Assembly: GCF_021869535.1 (NCBI RefSeq)
Contig: NW_026262581.1
Coordinates: 112,744,771 to 112,808,770 of the forward strand
Source: Mytilus californianus
Lineage: Eukaryota > Mollusca > Bivalvia > Mytilida > Mytilidae
Length of the DNA stretch: 64,000 nucleotides
Reading direction: 5' to 3'
The notes under the pieces were generated by a model that was not told the origin of the DNA, did no database searches, and saw nothing but the letters and a program-made list of their open reading frames with translations. Positions 1-13,100 of this stretch are shown here, one piece after another; the first letter of the stretch is position 1; the number at the start of each line of letters is the position of its first letter. A program made the position numbers and the translations under genes.

Positions 1-152
1 CTTAATCAATGATAAGTCTTGCATCCTAAAAAATCTGTACAATTACTGTTGAATAAAAGGTTTTATTGGTATGATAATTAAGATATTACTATAGTTGTTT
101 CCTTTAAGAAAAGAATGAACTAAGGCTGGAAAAGGGCACAGACTTTGCTTCC

Positions 153-947
153 AATAAACTGTTAACACAGAGATATGTCTTGCCTTTTTGTTATTTTAAT
201 AATGCAAATGTTGAAATTAAAATTACAATACATGCATTAACTTGTAAACTATATGAAAAAGTTTCAAAGTCAATGAACCATGCTGAGGGGGTGGGGCCAT
301 ATAATCTCCATGGAAATGAGACTTTCATTGACTTAACTTTAGTGGTTCATCTTAAACTGATTTAATCACAAATTTTAATATGTAAACTATGCAATTATTC
401 AGTCAATAGACCACGACTGAAGGGGCTGGGCCAAATAATCTCCATGGAAATGAAATGTGCAAATGCTAATACATCTGTATACAAAATATCATTGATCTAC
501 TACTAATGGTTCCCCTTAATCTGACCTAATCACAAACTAATACATGTAAACTAAGCAAAAGTTCAAAGTCAATAGACCATGACTGAGGGTTAAGGAGCAA
601 ATATTCTCTATGGAAATGAGATGTGCTAATGTTTATACAACTGTATACCAATAATCATTGACCTATCACTAATGATTCCTCTTAAACTGACCTTCACAAA
701 ATAATACATGTAATCTAAGCAAAAGTTTCAAATTCAATAGACCATGGCTGAGTGGGTGGGGCCAAATAATCTCCATGGAAATGAGATGTGTCAGTGCTAA
801 TACAACTGCATACCAAATATCATTGACCATACGACTAGTGGTTCACCATAAACTGACCTAAATACAAACTAATACATTGTTGAAGCTGCCGCTGAAAACA
901 GCATACCTATGTCTCGCATTTTGACTCCTTCAAGGCGAAACAAAAAC
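153..947 (+). mobile_element. Family C repeat, copy 1 (pearl/HINE-like)
   Basis: This is the first of three copies of one interspersed family (others at 18957 and 25022). It opens with AATAAACTGTTAACACAG, which contains the palindrome CTGTtaacACAG, followed by ATATGTCTtGCC. The core is about four degenerate units of roughly 165 bp, each with 'caatagaccatgactgag' and 'aataatctccatggaaatga'. It closes with 'acagcatacctatgtctcg' and a TTGACtcctTCAA-like hairpin joined to GGCGAaACA, the reverse complement of the start motif. It lies beyond RTEL1 exon 26, inside the next RTEL1 intron. No coding capacity is seen. The pearl/HINE assignment rests on layout, not on a database match. Confidence 0.7.
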
Positions 948-1003
948 AGGAATGACAAAAAATTAATAATTATAAGTTCAAACACTGAAACTCCTGAACA
1001 TAC

Positions 1004-1116
1004 CTCACTGTCTGTTAATGCTCCAAGTAATCCTCTTTTAATTTCCTGAGTTGAAGATGAAGTTTTGCTACCTCCTTCATACTGAATACTTAACTTAGCA
1101 TAGTTATTACTGCTAT
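1004..1116 (-). CDS. RTEL1: RTEL1 exon 26 (RGLLxAL block), last exon in window
   Basis: It encodes [18 protein letters not shown] and then [14 protein letters not shown]. The 'RGLL-AL--SE' block is conserved after the helicase domain. The donor is GAG|GTATGT, phase 0, and the next exon is left of position 1. Confidence 0.85.
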
Positions 1117-4100
1117 CTACCAAAATAATACATTTTCAAAATTAACAATCCTTGTTAGAATGTACTTAATATCCATAATGATAGGTTGTGCCATCTTGCC
1201 TTTTCAAGAGACATCGGTGATTAATACCATTATGTCATGTCATCATGTCATGTAATGTACTATATCAAGATAGAAAGAGGTTGTTACCATGCTATTGTAC
1301 TTTTTGTCCAAATATATATAAATTTCAACAACTAATGAGCCCGAAAACCTATACTGTTCTTGAAAAACTATGTAGATGTATAAAAAAATATAAATGTGAG
1401 GGTCACTCCTCCTGGTTAGTTTGTAATTCAATACTTTATGTCTGTATTGTTCACATGTGCTTTAGTATTTAATGTAATTGTTTATATATATATTCTCTGT
1501 AACTATGTAATTTGTAGTTAATGAGAAATAAAATTCATTCATTCATTCATATTTCAGAGTGAAATAACAACTGAAAAGAAAACAACTGACACAGCAAACT
1601 TGTTTCACACATATATAATGTATCACTATTAAACTTTGTGTTGGTTTTTTTTAAATCATGTAGTTAATTAAATCCTGACAGTTTAGTAAATAAAATTTAT
1701 AAATCAATTGTTAACAGTTACTCACACTGTTGTTTTGGATTTGACCACCAAAATTTTGCAAAGGATCGACACAATTTTGGTATTTTGCAATAGAAATAAT
1801 ATTGAGGACCAGCAGATGAGTAAAAAAAGTTTTCGTGAAGTCTGAATGTAAGAAGAACAAGTGTACACATGTTGAAATGTCTTTTCTACTTTACTGATTA
1901 TGATTGAATTTCATGCTGAAAATCCTTAAGATTAACTAACGTCTTACTAATAACATAAACTTAACATTATCATGGTAATTATAATGATACTTAAAAATGA
2001 GGTGAATGTCAGATAAACCATGTTATAGAGTTCACATAGTGGTCCAACGGATTTGACCACCAAAATTTTGCAAAGGACCGACACAATTTTGGTATTTTGC
2101 GATAGAAGTAATATTGAGGACCAGCAGATTTTCTTCAAGGACCACCTGAGAAAAAAGTTTTCGTGAAGTCTGAATGTTAGGTGGACTTGATTACCCAATA
2201 TAGTTGACCTATTACTAGTTTCTATGTAACATTAACCTAACCTTTGGAAAGTTTCATACTTTTGTTACATTGACTTAACCTTTGGAATGACTACTTCAGT
2301 AACATTGGCCTTACATTTGGAATGTTTCAGACTTATGTTATGCTGACCTAACCTTTGGAATGTTTCAGACTTATGTAACATTGACATAACCTTTGGAATA
2401 TTTCAGACTTATGTAGCATTGACATAACCTTAGTAATATTTCAGACTTTTGTAGCATTGACGTAACATTTGGAATAATTCAGACTTACGTAACATTGACA
2501 TAACATTTGGAATGTTTCAGACTTATATAACATTGGCCTAACCTTTTGAATATTTCAGACTTGTATAACATTGGCCTAAACTTTGGAATGTGTCAGACTT
2601 ATGTTACATTGGTTACCTTTGGAAAGTTTTAGACTAATATTACATTGGCCTAACCTTTGGAATATTTCAGACTTGTATAACATAAGAACAACCTTTGGAA
2701 TGTGTCAGACTTATGTTACATTGGTTACCTTTGGAATGTTTTAAACTAATATTACATTGGCCTAACCTTTGGATTGTTTCAGACTTGCAACATGGTCAGA
2801 TACTTTTCCAGCTTTGACAAGATTTGTAGGACCAGCTGATCTTGACATAGTTGGAAGGAAATATGCTCCAGGTGAATTTTTTATACCAATCTTTTTCTTA
2901 GGCTTTGATGCAGGCATCTGTAATTAACAGAAATTACATTTTATGCTTAGAAGTTCTACTAGTCATGCTTGGTATGTACAGATGTATTTACACTTTTGGC
3001 ATTTAGCTGAATATTGTGTTGGAATGACTCCAGATCTGTCTAGGAATAACATTCTGAGGTCAAGCAACCATTACTTTTTAATAATGATGTCAATTTTTTA
3101 AAATTGTGATGCAATATTTCACTGGAACTTACATGATTTAAAGTAATGGCAGACAAATTTGCATACAAGTATAAATATGTCTATTGGATCATCACTCTTA
3201 GCATTTCACAAAAATAAGTATAAGGTAAAGTTTGTCAAGTAGTTGCATCAACTATTTTATGATCAATTTTAGATTATATTGGACATTAATAATATAACAA
3301 GTATCAAATTTTATGAGTAAATTTTTATTCTATAAAAAAAATAATTACCTTCTGTTCAGCAGTTTTAAAGAACACTGTTATTTCCTTTAGTGCTTGTCCA
3401 AAGTTTTGACACTTTTGAACATTTGGCCTCACCCAGATTGGCAACTGACTTATTGAATCAGGTGATGAAAACCTAAAATAAAAACTAAGATACTTATTTG
3501 AACTGTACAAACCATTTTAAAAAGTTGTCCCTAGTATTTTTCAATCTTAAAATAGTCACAACTACACTATTTTTAGTGTGCAATCTTCTAAAAAAATAAC
3601 TCATGTATTATAAAACCCCACAAAATTAACAATGTAGTTTTGATGTGGTTTTTTAAAGAACAAATGGTATTTTATATAGATCTGTATAATAGGGGAAATT
3701 TTGGCATGGTCAAACCAAAGACTTGAAAATAGGTATTTGGTACTTCTTCACTTAGCATGCAGCATTTAGGGAAAAGACCAAAAATAGGATGCAAAGGAGT
3801 GAGAATGATGTTTCTAGGTAAGGCATGTCTTCCTGCAGTTTCCTTGTGAACTCCATTTTGTTAGATAAATGTTTTTCCTTTTTTGAAGATTCAACCATTG
3901 CTTGATTGTTGGTACAACCATCCACTGTTTGATTGTTAGTACAACCATCCACTGTTTGTTAGTACAACTAAAATCTCAGTGGCTTCATGGTTGTGTGATT
4001 ACTTTGATTGTGGAAGGTTGTATTCTTGTTCTTAAGCCTAATCAAAGTAAAGGTTTAAACATCCATTAATACATACATACACTCCTCATTAAATAGTAAA

Positions 4101-7100
4101 CAGTATTCCCTTAGTTTATGATTTATTTGCTATTATGCTGTAAAACATAATGTTGTTTGTAAATCTGAACATGTCATTTTTAAAAGAATATAATTTTGAA
4201 TGTAGATGTAGCATTTTTACAATATACCTTGTATCACAGAGTAAAATGGCACCAAAATCTTGTCTGTGTCGGATAACTCTTCCAATAGCCTGATTTACTG
4301 CTCTTGAGGCTTGCTGTCTGTACCATTCTTTACCTGTTAAATGCTGTAATTTGATACTAATCAAGATGTACTGTCAGCTATTGCTTTACCATAAGTATTT
4401 GGTTAACAGAAAATTGACATCAAACAGTATAGCTTGCTCAAATGAAACTCAATGCCAAAATTTAACTTATAATAAGAATATTTTTGATTTTTCAAATGAA
4501 CTGATAAGGAGGAACCAATCTTTCCTTCATTAACAAATTTATGAAAGAGACTAAAATATCTGTAACACTCCAAAACGTGTCTATTTCTCCCAAACATGTC
4601 CTTAAAATCTCAAATCACCCAAACATGTCTGATTTCACAACCCCCAAACAGTTCTAATATTGTCCACTTTAAAAACGCCAGAACGTCTCAAATGGCCAAG
4701 ACATGGTACACTATCTACCGTGTAAGATGAAATCCCTGACTTCTGCATTCAACAGACACCAGATAAGAAAAAGAATGGCACAATAAATATTTATTTTTTA
4801 CTTGCAGTGATTTTATTTATTTTTTATCAATATGATTAATATTGTTTTAAATCTAAAATGGAGGTACATCACACTTAAGAAATCAAAAATATTTTCCCAG
4901 TGCTTCAACTATTGATTAAATGGTAATTCATAAGAATAAGTTTGTTCAACGCCAGTTGTTAATATTTAGCATGATTGCAAGTTTATTTGCAACACATAAA
5001 TAAACTCTTGACTGTTGATTGCTTAATGTCCAGTAGCAAATGTCATGCATATCTCGAACAAACATAAAAATTGCAATTAATTAGTTTTGAACAGTTAAAT
5101 TTGTCCTTTACTAAGTGAATTCTTTTGTACTAATTTACTTCAGTAATGCCTAACTATCTAAATAATATATGAGGGCATCACATAGCCTGCTCTCTACAAA
5201 AGTGGTGTCTGGGTTTTTAAAGAGTTACTGTCACAATTTTACAAAAAAAAAACAAAACAAAACTAATGTTCCTGTAATTATATTGATTGGATTTGTATTT
5301 AAACAACATATGTGATTACAATAAGCAGTGCTTTGCTTCTGCGCCAATTGGCATTTCATTTGCACCCAAAAAATCTTTTATTTACACCACAAACTATATT
5401 TCATTTTCGCCAAAATAATACATTTCATTTGCGCCAAAATAACACATTTCTTTGCACTAATCATGCAGGTAAATAGTATAGATAATAAATCTATTTTAAA
5501 AAGATGTATTAAACATAGTTTTGCAAAATATAAAATATTCATCATAAATTGCAGTCATCAATAAACGAAAATGAAAACATTAAACTCTGAATTTGAGTGT
5601 TTTTTTTTAAAAGGTGAAAATTGACACAAATGCAACCTTTAATAACAGTGGACAAGTTTGGGTGTTTTTAAATCATGGACACAATTGTGTGTTCATAAGA
5701 GGGAGACGTTTTGGCCTCATGATATGGACATGTTTGGGGGATTGGATATGTTTGGGCGTATTTTTTTTTAAAAGTGGACATGATTGGGCGTTCATAAAAA
5801 GGACACACAATGACGCTTTTTAGCAACTAGACATGTTTTACAGTTCAGTGAGGTCATATGGACACGTCTGGGGGAATAGACACGTTTCTGATTGTTACAT
5901 ATCTTTTTCAACTGTATACAGTCCTTTATCCCTGATGATTTATGAGAATTTCCAATATAACTTATAGATCTATGGGGCTTAATTGCTGCAAAAATAATCA
6001 ATCTATGCTGATTTTCAAATTAGTCTGCAATATTGCTAATGATTTCATGAAACTTCAATGAAAAATGTAGGTACTAGAGAACTTATAATGTTAATTATCC
6101 ATATCATTAATATTTTTTCAAAGGGGCATAAATAAAAAAAAAGACCTTAAGGAAAATATTTTGATACCTTTATATTAGGTCTTCTTTTAACTTCATCTAA
6201 ATACTGCATTTTAAGAACTACTCTTGGATCCATATATGGTGGATATGGGAGACCAGTTATCACAACAGCTCTACCATTTTCATCAGCAAAGTCTAATCCT
6301 TCACTAACCTTATAAGTAAAAATTAACCTGGTAGAAATTTTCTCAATCAAGTCATAAATAACTAAATCCTCTTCTGAGCAAAACTGAAAATGTTCATAGA
6401 ATAATACATTTTGTAACATTTTCTTGATTCAAAATCCTATAACAGTTTGTTAAATTTTTAAATTTTTAACTGATTGAAAGGTCAAATAACAAGAACATTT
6501 GTTTAGTAACTTCAAACTTGAATTGTGTGAATATTTGAAAATCTTATTCATAGCATGTAACTTTATTATGACATCTTACCTTTCCTCTGCATACTGCAAC
6601 AAATATGGCTCCATTTAATGATGGGTCATTTATTTTATCATAAAATTCAAACATAGCCTACAACAGAAATGACAACCAATGTTATAATTTTAGTTAATGC
6701 CATGCTGTAATAAAAGTAACAAGAATGTGTCCATAGTACATGGATGCCCCATTCGCACTATCATTTTCTATGTTCAGTGGACCGTGAAATTGGGGTCAAA
6801 ACTCTAATTTGGCATTAAAATTAGAAAGATCATATCATAGGGAACATGTGTACAAAGTCTAAAGTTGATTGGACCTCAATTTCATCAAAAACTTTCTTGA
6901 CCAAATACTTTAACCTGAAGCAGGACAGACGGACTGACAAACTGACGAACGAACGAACAAATGGATGCACAGACCGAAAAACATAATGCCCCTAGGTGGG
7001 GCATAAAAACAAGAGTTATTTTTTGCAAGATAATGAAAGTACATGAATATAGAAAATCTGATATAGTGCTATCTATGATAAATAGTTAGTTAATAAATAA

Positions 7101-10100
7101 ATCTCTCCTTCTCCTTCAACCTTACCTTTATGATAATTCATAGGTCTTTATGGATTTTTGTTAGTTGGGGGTTTAAATCTGCTGTATGGATCTGACAACC
7201 TTTTAAGGGAATGGAGCCAAAGTCCAGTAGTCAAAGAAAAACCATCTTTGATGTTAACTTTGGAGTTGATTATCAGTTGGAGAGTTTAGATGATGAAAAA
7301 GAATGATACTGATTATATTGTGTATGAAACTTTTCTGGTGCCTGATAAAATGTAAATATAAATGGAGGTTACATACAGTTCTTACTGTAAAATCATATTT
7401 CTTCACATCTTATTAAAACTTACATCTTGGAAGTCCATTTTCCCTCTAGGTTCTACAAATATAGGCTTATATTGAGCTATTCTGTTGTATATGTTGTTCT
7501 CCTAAAATAAAAAAATAAACTTTTATTGCAAGAACTTAAGAAAAGCAACATTAAATGGGCCATGTCATAGATTTTATCATTTGTATCTTACGATTTGTTC
7601 CAACGAACATAGACTTTGATTAAGTATTAATTACCATTTGTTATCTTTACATCATTCTCTAATATTTGTTATGCCTTTTTTAAAATGGAGTTAATATCCC
7701 TTACTGATAAAGAAGAGTAATAAATATAGAATAAAGGATATTTAGTTTTTAATGTTTACTTTATCACAGTGAATACCACGAGAATCTGAAGGATAAGCCT
7801 GATACTTCACCATGATAAAGTTAGTATCAAAAGCATAAAGTCCTTTATTTACAGTGATTTGATTTTAAGTGTTGCTGTCCATCCATTGCAGTTCATTGAA
7901 AATTCTGACCAAATTGCATTTTGTTTTATCAAATCAATCTGTTCAACAGAAATTTTAACTAACTGCTGAAGAAGAACCACAGTCAGGTCATCAAAGTTCT
8001 TTTTCAGCTTTTAAATGAAAATCAGCCTGGGATAGTTCCAGTTAAAGGTACAGAAATTTTATTTAAACAATGACAAATATTTCATGGAGAAAATCACTTG
8101 TGCATTATTGCAGAATTAAAGCATGTGCAATTTTTGTAAATGAAATGAAAAGTAAATCCATGTGTGATGCACTCTCATATGCAAGATAGTCAACTTATTC
8201 AATAATTTTCATATCATGACCAGTCTAATGATAATGACAATATCATCCAGTTCAAATCAAAGGGCAATAGAGGTCAACAGTAGTATCATCTGCATATAAA
8301 TAGTATGTAGTAACAAGAGGCTCTCAAGAGCCTGAATCGCTCACCTGTATTTCAGAGGAGAAGATTTTAAAATGTTAGCAAACTTGAACAAATTGTGTAA
8401 AATTGTCTTTAAAGGGCAATAACTCCTTAAGGGGTCAATTGACAATTTTTGTCATATTAACTTTTTTGTAGATCTTACTTTGCTGACCATTATTGCTGCT
8501 TACAGTTTATATATATATCTATAATAATATTCAAAATAATAACAAAAAACTGCAAAATTTTGTTAAAACTACCAATTCGGTGGCAGCAACCCAACAATGG
8601 GTTGTTTGATTCATCTGAAAATTTCAGGGCCGATAGATCTTGACCAATTAAACAATTTTACCCCATGTCACATTTGCTCTAAAAGATTTAGTTTTTGAGA
8701 TATAAGCCAAAAACTGCATTTGACCCTTATGTTCTATTTTTAGCCATGGCGGCCATGTTTGTCGTAGGATCAAAACTTCGGATACAATTTATAAACTAGA
8801 TACCCTAAGGAACATTAAGTTAAAGTTTGAAGGTATTTGGCCCAGTAGTTTCAGAGGAGAAGATTTTTTAAAAAGTTTACGACGACAGACGACGATGGAC
8901 GCCAAGTGATGGCATAAGCTCACATGGGGCCCGAAGGGCCCCGGTGAGCTAATAATGATTAATCAAATCATCAATTTTCACCCTTTTGAAGAACTTTCTG
9001 CTAATTTTTGTGTGTGATCTTATGGGTGGAAAGGGGTTGCATTGGAAATAAGAAGATAAAGTAGGAATATATTTAACAAAACATCTGGCATGATTTTGGA
9101 TTTCTTTGATAAAAGTTACATTTTTCAAACATGAAACAAGTATGTCAGAAAGAAAAAAAAATTCATACAAAAAAAATAAAATATACTGAATTCACAAAAA
9201 TTTGAACATGTAATTGTATATGCATATCCCTTCAAATAAAAAAAATTCAACAAGGATATCATATCTGACATCCTAGCATGAAAAATATGTCACATATATA
9301 CTTTTGGGGATGACAATCAATGTGGGGTTTCTATTGTTGATTAAATAATTACATGTACATAGATATACAAATACTATCATATGGGACACTTTTACATAAT
9401 ATTTCTGAACATATTAACAATTGACAAGAAAATGCATAACTAACATACCTTCCAATATTCTATACATTTATCCATTACTGGGTAAGAAGGAAAAAATATA
9501 AGTAATCCATTTGGAACTATTCTAGCAAAATTCACTAAAAAAGATTAGAAATCTTGTGTTATAGAAAGCAAACATAACATATCTAATTCAATTAAAAAGT
9601 ACAACAGGAAACATGTTAGTCTGGTAGATAGTTGTCTCATTGGCAATCATACCACATCTCCTTATCGTTATAATGTGGCCTAACACCTTATGAATAATAA
9701 AAATCAAAGCAATATGTGCAAAAATCCTGAAGAATAAATAGCCCAAAATCTTTACTTGTAAAATTGAGTAATCAAAGTCTTTCTAAAGATATCAGTTTAG
9801 ACTAAGGATTTTCAGCAGAATCGGGAATTCTGCTTGAAAATGTTAAGTAAAAAATGTTTTCTGTTTAAAGCAAGGTAGCCTTATGCAATCCATCGAATTA
9901 GTCATTTAATAAAATTCTGGGGTCTTTTATGACCCAGCAGATGATTGAAAAAAAAAACATTTGAGAGGACATATTCTTTAGTGTAACCTGCAAAAAATAG
10001 CTGACAAGTACGAAAAATAGAAAACATTGGTGTTTTTGTTGGTTAGTTCTTACATTGTGGTATATTTAATGATAAAAACAATTCATACTCAGTACAAAAT

Positions 10101-13100
10101 TATTCAGTCATAATATTTGTTTTTATGACACAATGACACTGCATCAGAAGACAATCAAAGACTTTGTCTGATACAGTATGAAATTCAGGTGTATATGATC
10201 TAAATAACCAATAGAATCTTGTTTTCAAAACCAACTTAACAAATCAACCTTTTAAAATGTAACTTACCTATTGAATTTCCCAATGATGATTGGTAACTTG
10301 GTGTGTACCTAAATAATGAAAGGAAAAGCAGAAACTATCAAATAGAACAAACTCTTTTGGAAAGGGGACAGACTAAAGGGTGTTTGAAATAGTGTGTATA
10401 AAGGAAAAAGGTTGCAGAATACATTTAGCATGCAAAACATTAAAGAACCTTAGTGAGCGCACTCACATACCCCACGTCCCCACATTGTCATTGGAGAAAT
10501 AAAATAAGTGTAAGAAAAAAAAATTGTATCAGAAAAAAAAAATTGAATCATAATTTCCTGTCAATATGCACATCTACATAGTATGTCCTTATTATCTACA
10601 CAGTTTCATGAAATTCTGTTGTGTGGTTTGAGAGGAGTTGCAATACAAAAAGTTGCAGTAGTATATTGGGCAAATAAGTTCAAAGGGGCATAACTCCTGG
10701 AAAAATTGAATCGTAATTTCCTGTCAATATGCACATCTACGTAGTATGTCCTTATTATCTGAAAAGGTTTCATGAAATTCTGTTGTGTGGTTTGAGAGGA
10801 GTTGCGATGACAAAAGGTTGCAGTAGTACATTAAAGTAAATAAGTTCAAAGGGGCGTAACTCCTAGAAAAAGAATTGAATCTTAATTTCCTGTCGATATG
10901 CACAACTACATAGTATGTCCTTATTATCTAAAAAGGTTTCGTGAAATTCTGTTGTGTGGTTTGAGAAAAGTTGCGATGACAAGAAATAGGACTGACGGGT
11001 CAAAAACATTATACCCTCTGCAACTCGTTGCGTGGGGTATAATTAAAAGAAATTATACAGAACATCTCAGTAAGCAATATATTAATTAAACCTGAAAAAT
11101 CAAAAGATTGCTTATCATCAAATCAAACCGTGATTAAACATATTGTCTGTGGCTGTCTAGAAATTGAGAACACAAATATTTATGATGTATTCATCCATAA
11201 AAAAAAGTACATTGTAATATAAAATAAATTTTCATGGACTGAAATTCCATCAAAGGTAGGTTAAACAGAATAAAACCAGAATAACAAACACAGAGCAACA
11301 CATGAATAAATGAGTTCTCTGGAAAATTGGTTTGATAAGCACAGTCAAACTAGATATGAGATTATCTTTTGTTTGACAGCAACATAGAAATAATTTTAAA
11401 TAGATCTATTAAATAAAAACAACTGGGTGTTGTACAAAATAAACATACTCTAATTTTGGACATATATTATTCCACCCACCTTGTTTCAAAGTTGGAATTA
11501 AGAGTTACACCATCTGGTCCTTTATTCACAGTTCCTATCCAAACCTGGTGTTTTTCTATCACATGTGGGTTTTCTAATGTCACTGGAAATGGTCTAAAAT
11601 GAAAGGATATATTAATACTAAAATATTTTACAGAAGCATCATGGGTGTATAAGCTTAGTTGTGATCTTTTTGGATTTGTAGTAGAGAAAAAAGTTTGTAC
11701 ACTGTACAGTATCCTGTAAATTTATGAAATGATTGAAAAAAATCTGTCTGAATGTCAGTCTATTACTTACTGATGTAACCTTGACATCTGAAAAAGTAAC
11801 CTTAAAATCAATAGGTGTCTTTAACACCTAAGGGCACATTATTCACCAGAGATATGTGAAGATATGATTTATGGCTAAAAAGATATTGTAACAAAACAAT
11901 TATTTTCCCTAAATTTCAGTCTAATTATATGAATTGTGATCCTTAACTTTGACTCATTGACCAAAAAATCAATAGTAGTCTTTTTCAATACACCTTATCG
12001 CTATTTGTCCGCCATTACTGATCATCAGAAAAGTTTCCATAAAATTTTGACTTCATAATAGAAAATATCTGACGCCACAATGAAAAAGAGATTATTGTAT
12101 GACGTCAATAGTTCAAGCAGTGCAGATTCTCAGGTCAAGCGGCGCAGATTTCCAAAAAGCAATAAGGTTTTATCAAAGGGGCATCTACAGATAAATTTGA
12201 TGAAGGTTGGACATATAATTCAAAAGATATCTAGAAACAAAAATTGTTGCCCCAATTTCAGTCTATCAATTGCTCGTGTGAACTTTGACCTTAGAATCTC
12301 AAAATCAATAGGGCCATTTTACATCCCATGAGGTATTATCAAATTTTGGTAATGGTTGGAAATATGGTTATAAAGATAATCTCTGTAACCAAATTTTGCC
12401 CTAATTATAGTCTATCAATAGTGCCGACACTGACCTTTGACCTATTGACCCTAACATCGAAAAGGATCTTTTTCATCTCATGGGACATTATCAAACAAGT
12501 CTGGTAAAAGTTTGATACATGGTACAAAAGAGAATAATCAGATATAAAAATTTTGTCGAAAATTTCTGTTTATATATAGCTACTGTGACCTTGACATTTG
12601 ACCTGTTGAAAACTAAAGCAATTGAGGTCTTCCTCACACCATGATAATTTCAAACCAGGTTTGGTTAATATATTTTTTTGGCTCAAAATATTTTGTCCAT
12701 CTGCTAGGACAGCTGGATGCAATTCATCCTAGTATAAGCTGATTTTGATTTGATTTCAACTAGGCTAAAAGTAATAAGCTTCTCAGACCAATTTTAGAAA
12801 TTTTTTGATGAGACAAGGAGGCATCTTTTTTTCCTACATGGCATGAAATAAACATCACATATCATGAAGTTATTACCTTTTTCAATACTCTGCTTAATAA
12901 AATTGGATATTGAAAAATTATGTGATCTGTTTTAATTCTTCGAACACTTGCAACCCCTGCTATTTTTAAAATCATATATATATTTATAAAGTCAGATTGA
13001 TTTAGGTGAACTATTTATAAAAACAATTCTTACATTTGCATCTCAAGAGTAAAAGATGACAGTGGAGACAAAGTTCCACTGGTTAATATAATACATTTAA

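Noticed and set aside
2225-2790. Regular short repeats considered as a CRISPR-like array
   Set aside because: Units are contiguous and drifted with no unique spacers, in an animal intron: a minisatellite.
6147-6419. A 90-codon ORF read as a full RTEL1 exon
   Set aside because: Only 6168-6308 is exon. The upstream part is intron (the acceptor is AAG before GTTAGTGAAGG) and the downstream part follows the donor.
8315-8330. AGGCTCTcaAGAGCCT, similar to a histone stem-loop
   Set aside because: The loop has two bases, there is no downstream purine element or upstream ORF, and it is the terminal palindrome of family A. By contrast, the stem-loop at 38144-38159 lacks the CGCTCACC that marks family A ends.
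12080-12331. An 83-codon ORF with a basic, NLS-like start (VKRRRFPK)
   Set aside because: It lies within a degenerate tandem repeat in RTEL1 intron 16 and shares its sequence pattern with neighbouring units.
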